Assembly (NCBI GenBank): GCA_022641835.1
Contig: CP048720.1
Location: 62,001-126,000 of the forward strand
Length of the DNA: 64,000 nucleotides
From: Petasospora fabianii
Lineage: Eukaryota; Ascomycota; Saccharomycetes; Phaffomycetales; Wickerhamomycetaceae
Direction of reading: 5' to 3'
The position numbers were made by a program, and so were the translations under genes. The stretch's first letter is position 1. The number at the start of each line of letters is the position of its first letter. Of this stretch, positions 58,140 through 64,000 are shown in pieces. The notes below the pieces were generated by a model that was given only the letters and a program-made list of their open reading frames with translations, was not told the DNA's origin and ran no database searches.

Positions 58140-60125
58140 TCACCACTCCTCACCATCACTCTCATCATCACTTTTACTAACTTTTTGCTTTCTGCTATTC
58201 AAAGCAGCAGCTAATGCATCGGCCAACCCACCGCCAGGGCCACCTGTAGGAGCAGCACTCATTGGTGCACTTGCACCAGAGCCACCATTCTGTTCAGTGA
58301 TGAGAACTGATGGACGGTCCAATGCACTTTTGTCAACCTTCTTCAGGGCGCCGACTCCTCCTGCACCACGGATGGAGGCAAGGAGGGCATCACGGCCACC
58401 ACCGGCCTCAACGACTGGAAGTGGTGGTGCTGGGGTAGACGATGTGTCTGGAAGTGGAGGTGGAGGTGGCGGAGCACCGACTGAACCACCTGTTGGTGGG
58501 AGAGGAGGTGGAGGTGGTGGAGCGGCAGCCGTTGTGGCGGATGGGAAAGATGTTGGTGGTGGAGATGAAATTGTTGATTGTTGTGGAGGGAGAGGAGGTG
58601 GCACTGGGACAGAAACTTGTTGTTGTGGCGGCAAAGGCGGAGCAACTGGAACAGCAGCTGGTTGTTGCTGCTGTGTTGGCATTGGTGGGAGAGGTGGAGC
58701 AACAGGAGCAGAAGCCTGAGGTGACTGTTGATACAGCTGGTATGCTTGGTGGTGGTGTTGTTGTTGTTGTTGTGGAGGTAGTGGTGGCGGATATGCGGTT
58801 TGAGCTGGCGTAGGAACAGGTTGTCTTGATGGGGGTGGTGGGGGAGCAGTGCCTCCTCTTCTTGGAGGGGGAGCCGGTGGTGGAACCCCAGCTCTTCTAG
58901 ATGGAGGAGCCGGTGGTGCAGTCCTTCCGGTTGGCTGTGATTGTAGTGGTGCGGCAGGTATTGTTCTTGATGGTGGTGGTGGGGGAACAGCACCTCTTGA
59001 TGGAGGAGGAGGTGGAACAGCACCACGAGCAGGAGGTGCTGGAATTGGTCTTGATGCCTGTGGTAGTGGTGGTGTTGGACGGTTTCCCGCTGGTAGTGGA
59101 GGTGTAGGGCGGGCATTGGCTGGTGGGAGAGTTGAAGTTGAAGGAGGAGGAGGAACGTTGTTGAGTGGAGGTGGAACCCTGTGGGTAGGTTGAGATGATA
59201 GTGGAGGTGGAACCCTATGCACTGGTCTTGATGTTTCAGGCTCTGGTGTAGCCTCATGTGATGATTCGGAGGAGGATGGTGTATCAGGTAGTGGAGCAGA
59301 AGGAGATGGTGATTGTGGAGCAGGTGATGGGGCTGAGGAATACGAATTACCTGATGGAGGAGGTGGAGGTGGTGCTTTCTTTCTCATAGATGGAGTAGAA
59401 TTTAGAGTAGGTGAAGCTCTGTTTAAGTTTGTACCCTTTTGATACTTTCTTGGAATTGGTGGTTCGAGACCAACCAAGGGACCTCCTTGTTGTCTGATGT
59501 AATCCTTGATGAAATCCTTATTATCGGCAATCATATCTTCAGTGATACCGGCATTGGCAAGTTCTCTATATAGAGACCTCCATTCTGGTGGTGGTTGATC
59601 GTCATAGTAGAGAACGTGTGTAGTTTTTCTAATTCTCTGATCACCAACTGGTGCGTTGTTGAGTTCACCTCTTGGACCTGGAGCCATTGGATCATCTGGT
59701 TTCTTCTTCAAGGCGATAGCGTTCTTGTTCTGGATAGTCTTTTTGGATCCATGCTTCTCTCGTTGTGTGACACGCTTGAAGAAGTGAGAGGCATCGCTGG
59801 TGTCATCAAAGAGAAGCCCAGCAAGACAGTCTTCAAGTTCGAACGTATGGAAGAAGGAACGATCTTGGTTGTACTGGAAGTCAATGTATAATTCCTGATC
59901 CCACAAGACACCGTGATGGCCCTGAATATCAACAAGTTTGAGGAAGAATGTGTGTCCGACGAGGTCATCGACCAAGATTACGGCACCCGAGAGATTTGTG
60001 TATGTCCACTGTGTCTGGTCTGGATAGGCTATGTAGAGACGAGCAACCGCGGCGTCAATCACCTTCTGGGAGGCCTTGGGGACCACGCGCTTGACTTTCT
60101 CCTTGTCGTTGGTACTTAGACCCAT
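58140..60125 (-). CDS. LAS17: WASP homolog, Arp2/3 activator
   Basis: Nucleation-promoting factor for Arp2/3-driven actin assembly in cortical patches and endocytosis. The 661-residue product (S. cerevisiae 633) has an N-terminal WH1/EVH1 domain (about 15-130: YIAYPDQTQWTYTNLSGAVI, FFHTFELEDCLAGLLF), which would bind Vrp1/WIP. A polyproline region with many PPPPPSR-type SH3 ligands covers about 230-550. A WH2 actin-binding motif (RDALLASIRGAGGVGALKKV) is near 575, and a C-terminal acidic DDESDGEEW contacts Arp2/3. The proline-rich DNA gives spurious open frames on the other strand. Confidence 0.97.
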   Translation of the reverse strand: MGLSTNDKEKVKRVVPKASQKVIDAAVARLYIAYPDQTQWTYTNLSGAVILVDDLVGHTFFLKLVDIQGHHGVLWDQELYIDFQYNQDRSFFHTFELEDCLAGLLFDDTSDASHFFKRVTQREKHGSKKTIQNKNAIALKKKPDDPMAPGPRGELNNAPVGDQRIRKTTHVLYYDDQPPPEWRSLYRELANAGITEDMIADNKDFIKDYIRQQGGPLVGLEPPIPRKYQKGTNLNRASPTLNSTPSMRKKAPPPPPPSGNSYSSAPSPAPQSPSPSAPLPDTPSSSESSHEATPEPETSRPVHRVPPPLSSQPTHRVPPPLNNVPPPPSTSTLPPANARPTPPLPAGNRPTPPLPQASRPIPAPPARGAVPPPPPSRGAVPPPPPSRTIPAAPLQSQPTGRTAPPAPPSRRAGVPPPAPPPRRGGTAPPPPPSRQPVPTPAQTAYPPPLPPQQQQQHHHQAYQLYQQSPQASAPVAPPLPPMPTQQQQPAAVPVAPPLPPQQQVSVPVPPPLPPQQSTISSPPPTSFPSATTAAAPPPPPPLPPTGGSVGAPPPPPPLPDTSSTPAPPLPVVEAGGGRDALLASIRGAGGVGALKKVDKSALDRPSVLITEQNGGSGASAPMSAAPTGGPGGGLADALAAALNSRKQKVSKSDDESDGEEW

Positions 60126-60654
60126 TGCACTTAGATGCGTGAGCCGGCAGGGCGGGTGTTAGCGTGAAACTTGAGGGTCACTCTGCGCTGGTTGATCTGA
60201 GTTGTCGTGATCGAAGTAACCCTTTCGAGGGGAGGCAGGACGTGTACAGGGAACCTGTTCGCGAAATTTTCGCGGCTAAAGTCTTAATGTAATACGCGAA
60301 CATGCTCGATTCGCGGCCAACACAGATCAATGGCAGAGTTGTAGGGGTCTTTCTGTAATGGGGGGAGAGTCAAAGAGGACACACGAGAGGCGTAAAACTC
60401 CAGTGCCCTATGGCGTTGAGTTGAGGTCACTGCAAATTCAAAGGAAGCATGGGCCACCTTTAGTTTATAAAGAGGACTTGTAAACCCTTTTTCTGTGGTG
60501 CTTCACTCAATACCGCTTATTTTCCCGTTTTCAATAATAAATTCCGATTCCAGGTTTATCGCTGATAAGAGAGAAAAAATCACACGAAGCTCACAGTGGC
60601 ATATCTACGTAGATACTTAGCAGACCTGATCCCACAACTATAGGGCCAATTGCA
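60126..60654. promoter_or_regulatory. Divergent promoter LAS17 / amidotransferase with TCGCG cluster
   Basis: Four TCGCG words (either strand) lie within about 57 bp: TTCGCGAA at 60258-60265, TTCGCGG at 60269-60275, CGCGA at 60295-60299 and TTCGCGG at 60310-60316. This is the densest cluster of the motif in the window. Its binding factor is unknown; functional interpretation is inference. Confidence 0.55.
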
Positions 60655-61410
60655 ATGACTAAAGACGCTCCAACCAAGTATGTCGCCATCTACAAGACAG
60701 ACTACACCTTAAAACTCAAGGACAAGCTCGGTGATCTCGCTGATATCTCTGTGACGGCACTCAAGGACGGGGGTCTTAAGCGTCCTATCAAAGTGTTTGA
60801 CGTGATCAAGGGCCACTTCCCAACTAACCTCCAACTCAAGGAGGAGGTCAAGGCCATCTGGATTACGGGTTCTTCCTCAGATGCATTTGCTGATGAGGAA
60901 TGGATCAATAACCTCGCCCATCACCTCGAATACCTTATCAGGAACCATCCACACATCCGCATCATTGGAATCTGCTTCGGCCACCAAATCGTTAGCAGAT
61001 CCATGGGTGCCAAGGTGTTCAGAAATCCTAAGGGCTGGGAAGCTGGCGTTTACGACGTTAATGTCAACGTCGAGGATGAGGACATTAAGGAGCTCTTCTC
61101 GGAGATTGGTGAAACAATAAGAATACAAGAGGTTCACCAAGACTGTGCCTTCTCTCTCCCAAAGGGATTCAAAAATATTGGATCCACTGATAAGACTGAG
61201 ATTCAAGGAATGTACTTGAATAGACAGGTTCTCACTTTCCAAGGTCACCCAGAGATTGACTCTGAGTATATGCATGCTTTGATAGAGATGATCATCCCAG
61301 AACACCCAGAGTTTACCAAGGAGTTCATCGATGATACCCGCGCAAGAGCTAAAGAGCCCCACAATGGTAAGGAATTGAACCAAATATGTGTCAAGTTCAT
61401 TGAGAGTTAA
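60655..61410 (+). CDS. Class I glutamine amidotransferase-like protein (YLR126C-type)
   Basis: The 251-residue product has the same length as S. cerevisiae YLR126C, as I recall. It carries the class I glutaminase triad context: nucleophile Cys in GICFGHQIVSR, and His/Glu in FQGHPEIDSEY. Family blocks RNPKGWEAGVYDV and EVHQDCAFSLPKGFKNIGST also match. The substrate is unknown; YLR126C has been linked to copper or iron homeostasis and related proteins to gamma-glutamyl peptide breakdown. No synthetase domain is fused. Confidence 0.88.
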   Translation: MTKDAPTKYVAIYKTDYTLKLKDKLGDLADISVTALKDGGLKRPIKVFDVIKGHFPTNLQLKEEVKAIWITGSSSDAFADEEWINNLAHHLEYLIRNHPHIRIIGICFGHQIVSRSMGAKVFRNPKGWEAGVYDVNVNVEDEDIKELFSEIGETIRIQEVHQDCAFSLPKGFKNIGSTDKTEIQGMYLNRQVLTFQGHPEIDSEYMHALIEMIIPEHPEFTKEFIDDTRARAKEPHNGKELNQICVKFIES

Positions 61411-61981
61411 CTACCCCAGCTTGACTGTTTCCCATAATAGATAGATATTCAGATATGCCTACACGTTCATTTATTGCATAAACCTTAACGAATAACGATC
61501 TCTTTTTATCTTTCTCCTGAGACTTCCTTTGAACGTAGTGCATGACTCAGTTCCTCCCGCCAACACACAAGGGGCCTCAGGTCCACTGTGGCTTTTCATT
61601 GAGAGAATACCTAGCCGCTTTGGTACACTACAAACTATACAAGTGGAGGAGGTACTAAGCTTTACTCTCGATAATAGGTGGATTACGTCATAGATCAGAC
61701 AATTCTTACTGGTTCAAAGGACGTTATGCCGTTTCAGATTAAGTGTGCATATATATAGCGTCAAGGAAGTACAAACAAAGTAAAAGACAACGAAATAAAG
61801 TGGTGAGGCCACATGAGCTCTCGTATGTGTGTGGGTCAATGCAAATGAGAAGAGGACACCACTACTAACGCCCAGCTAAGACCTCAAAAATGACACCAAA
61901 TACAAATAAAAAAGTTGAATCATGGTGTATGAATAAAAACTGCTCCCAGAACAACCTCAACTCTCCCCAGGTTTCAACGAC
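61411..61981. other. Intergenic region between convergent amidotransferase and VMA9
   Basis: About 570 bp. A complete set of intron signals occurs on the plus strand at 61823-61875 (GTATGT, TACTAAC, CAG), discussed in findings. No other gene or RNA was recognised. Confidence 0.5.
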
Positions 61982-62462
61982 TTAGAACTTCGCCTCGGCA
62001 AACTCCGGTCTCAGATCAGAACGACGTGGCTGCACAAGTGGATGTAGCTGTGCAAGATATGTGATGGCCCACATAAGGTAGACCATGGCAAGTGTCAAGA
62101 TGACTGTACTTCTCCAGACGCTGCTGTGTGTTAGTATCCCTGAGATTTGATTGTTCAAATGTGCGTGTGCCGGATAAGCGAGGCAAATGTCAAGGTATGC
62201 CAAATTAAATCCACTCACGTTTGATTCTCCTTGGGAGCAACCTTCCAGAAGCCAGCAGAGGCCAAAACAACAACAGCAAGGGCAATGAGAACTGTGTATC
62301 TGCGTACCTGTTAGTATATGATCAAACAACCTCGTGGCTTGATGAACGTCACCTTGACTGACCAGCGAAGCGCTCAATGTCTGCACACAAAGAGCACTAA
62401 GCTCCCAAGTTCGGGCGCAATCCATAAAGCCTATTACAGTGAGCATAGACATACCCGCTCAT
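61982..62462 (-). CDS. VMA9: V-ATPase V0 subunit e, two introns
   Basis: Small hydrophobic subunit of the V-ATPase V0 sector. Exon 1 is 8 nt (62462-62455, ATGAGCGG); intron 1 (GTATGT donor, TACTAAC branch site) ends at 62300. Exon 2 is 62299-62219; intron 2 (GTGAGT, TACTAAC) ends at 62121; exon 3 is 62120-61982. The 75-residue product (S. cerevisiae 73) starts MSGYTVLIALAVVVL and continues VWRSTVILTLAMVYLMWAI, then LHPLVQPRRSDLRPEFAE, almost identical to S. cerevisiae Vma9. The intron-1 acceptor is the second AG after the branch site; the first gives the wrong frame. Intron 2 ends in CAGCAG, and the second AG gives the family length. Confidence 0.95.
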
Positions 62463-62729
62463 GGTGCAATGATCCCCAGTTGGCCCCTTTTCAGCGTTAT
62501 CTGTGTAGAGTTATGCTGGCCGAAGAGCAGAATTAATTTGGCTGCTCGAGAAGCATTCGCGAAAGTCGAACTCCCAATTGCCAAGTGGAGGTGACCGGGC
62601 TCATACCAACAGCAGTGGAGCATCTCGATTGAAGAACAAACGACGCTTTTTTTTCGGGCCTACGCCTCTTGTTTCCTCTTAGTTCCACTCACTAACAAAC
62701 CTGCATAAAGGGCGTGTCCACTGTCCACA
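62463..62729. promoter_or_regulatory. Divergent promoter VMA9 / VPS23
   Basis: About 270 bp serving two genes, with a TTCGCGAA palindrome at 62556-62563 near its middle. A run of T residues lies at 62646-62653. No TATA box was recognised. Confidence 0.5.
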
Positions 62730-64000
62730 ATGGCCCAGCAAAACTTGCCCACAGAACTGCTCCAGTGGCTCTTCAGGGTCCTACAAGCTGTACGTGCCTT
62801 TGTCTCAAAGAAACTCACTATTAGCTAGATTACTAACGAACCCTGTAGGAATACATTGATCCACGAACAACTTACCATGACGCTGCTGTTGCACTCCAGG
62901 CATATCCCACTTTGAAACCTCGCACACGAGTTTATACGTCCGAGATAGGAGAGTCGCGTCTTCTTTTAAATCTCCACGGTTCTCTCCCGGCCAACATTCA
63001 GGGCCGTACCTACAAGATCCCAGTTGACCTATGGATCCCACACGAGTACCCACTAGCAGCCCCAATTGCCTATGTTGTGCCTACTGAGAAGATGGTTCTT
63101 CAACCAGGAAACCACGTTGATTCCAGCGGAAGGTGCTACTTACCATACCTCGCATCTTGGGGACAGAGTGAACAGCAGTCCACTATCATAACACTGTGCA
63201 GTTCACTAAGCACTGTTTTCAGCAGGGAGCCACCGGTATTTGCTAAACCAGCAGCAACAACAGGACAACAAAGGCAATTGTCAACACCAGCTGCAAATCG
63301 ACAGACTACAGCATCGGCATCATCTCCACAACCGGTTCTTCCTCCAAAGCAGTATGAGACTCACTCATCTGCTATACAATCACCGACCCCAGCACTTCCA
63401 CCGAAGCAGACAGACCAGACGAATGGTACGGCCGCAGACAAAGCAATCAGCCCACCTCCACTCCCACCACTACCAGAAGAGCTACGCTCTCGCATGATCC
63501 AATCACCAACACTCAACAAGATGAACGAAGAATCCCAAATCATCAAGCCAACATTTGACCAACCAAACATCATGGATGGTCTCGCGGATTCAATTTCCTC
63601 CGTATCCATTTCTCAGTCGAGTAGGGAGCGTGAGTCTGCATCCGAGAGAGTCCAATCGATGCTACAAAACATCTTTGAATCCGATGTCTCTCAGTCTCTC
63701 TCCAAGTTCAACTCTGATGCCAATCAAATCAAGTACGCCATTGACAAATTTGCCAAAATCTTTGAATACGAATTCCACAACCTTGAATCAATCAATCGTC
63801 AGATAACAGAGAACGAGACCCACCTCAACACCGCTATCACAACCGCACAGGACACTATTGCCAAAGCAGAGAACTTTAAGGAGATCAACACCGATGAAGT
63901 GATCTGTGCTGAGAACGTGGTGCTAAATCAACTGCATGACCTTGTCGCAGAGGACCAGGCAATCGAGGATACAATCTATGCACTGACGAAGGCTCATGAT
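62730..64000 (+). CDS. VPS23: ESCRT-I subunit Vps23/Tsg101, 3' end outside window, one intron
   Basis: Ubiquitin-binding ESCRT-I component that sorts membrane cargo into multivesicular bodies. Exon 1 (62730-62789) encodes MAQQNLPTELLQWLFRVLQA. A 59-nt intron (GTACGT donor, TACTAAC at 62831-62837, TAG at 62848) separates it from exon 2, which stays open to the window edge (404 residues visible). The UEV domain shows DPRTTYHDAAVAL, LKPRTRVYTS, LLLNLHGSLP, IPVDLWIPHEYPLAAPIAYV and GRCYLPYL; it is followed by a Pro/Gln/Ser linker and a coiled-coil stalk (about 310-404). The C-terminal steadiness box lies beyond the edge. The spliced start matches S. cerevisiae Stp22/Vps23 (VVNWLFKVIQPIY). Confidence 0.95.

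Noticed and set aside
58297-59193. Gly/Val-rich frames opposite LAS17
   Set aside because: They are complements of the polyproline-coding region.

Overview
The window is nuclear DNA of an ascomycete budding yeast (Saccharomycotina). Nearly every gene has a clear Saccharomyces cerevisiae counterpart, genes are compact, intergenic gaps are short, and introns are few and small with TACTAAC-like branch points just upstream of the acceptor. CTG codons sit at conserved leucines (TAE1 16235-16237, EBP2 4435-4437), so the CUG-Ser and CUG-Ala clades are excluded. The intron frequency (8 of about 38 genes) and a probable complex I assembly factor (33981-34225) point away from Saccharomycetaceae. I cannot name the genus. 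I saw no rRNA, tRNA, CRISPR array, transposon or virus-derived element.

Layout, left to right. 1-5.1 kb: a truncated Ser/Thr-rich cell-wall protein, SEC61 and EBP2. 5.2-17.3 kb: SNU114, a Nnk1-like kinase, QCR8, ERG20, an APC-family permease, TAE1 and a small BRD8-like protein. 17.9-30.4 kb: PXA2, a 972-residue orphan, an F-box protein, RNH203, a 70-residue Voa1-type membrane protein, ERG24, a mitochondrial protein and NCE101. 30.5-41.8 kb: ILS1, a spliced twin-CX9C protein, an Mrl1/Atg27-like receptor, TEF1, YPT7 and RIM9. 41.8-53.1 kb: a second mitochondrial-type protein, PBS2, FMP30, ECM31, an MGL2-type lipase and PNG1. 53.3-64 kb: MSY1, SEC62, a GCIP-like protein, LAS17, a YLR126C-like amidotransferase, VMA9 and VPS23 (truncated at the right edge).

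The genes are a normal eukaryotic mix without operons. Themes that recur are ER translocation and glycoprotein handling (SEC61, SEC62, PNG1), sterol synthesis (ERG20, ERG24), endosome/vacuole function (YPT7, VPS23, Mrl1-like, VMA9, Voa1-like, RIM9), mitochondrial function (QCR8, MSY1, the CX9C protein, FMP30), and RNA or translation (EBP2, SNU114, TEF1, ILS1, TAE1). Several genes are visible only after splicing: the VMA9, NCE101 and CX9C genes, and the true starts of SEC61, SNU114 and VPS23.

The points most worth checking are a TCGCGA palindrome that recurs in at least nine intergenic regions, a peptide N-glycanase that lost all four zinc cysteines but keeps its catalytic triad, a Voa1 membrane anchor without a lumenal domain, three clustered single-G losses in TEF1, a non-RD kinase with a very long activation segment, and a 30-bp tandem repeat between convergent genes.
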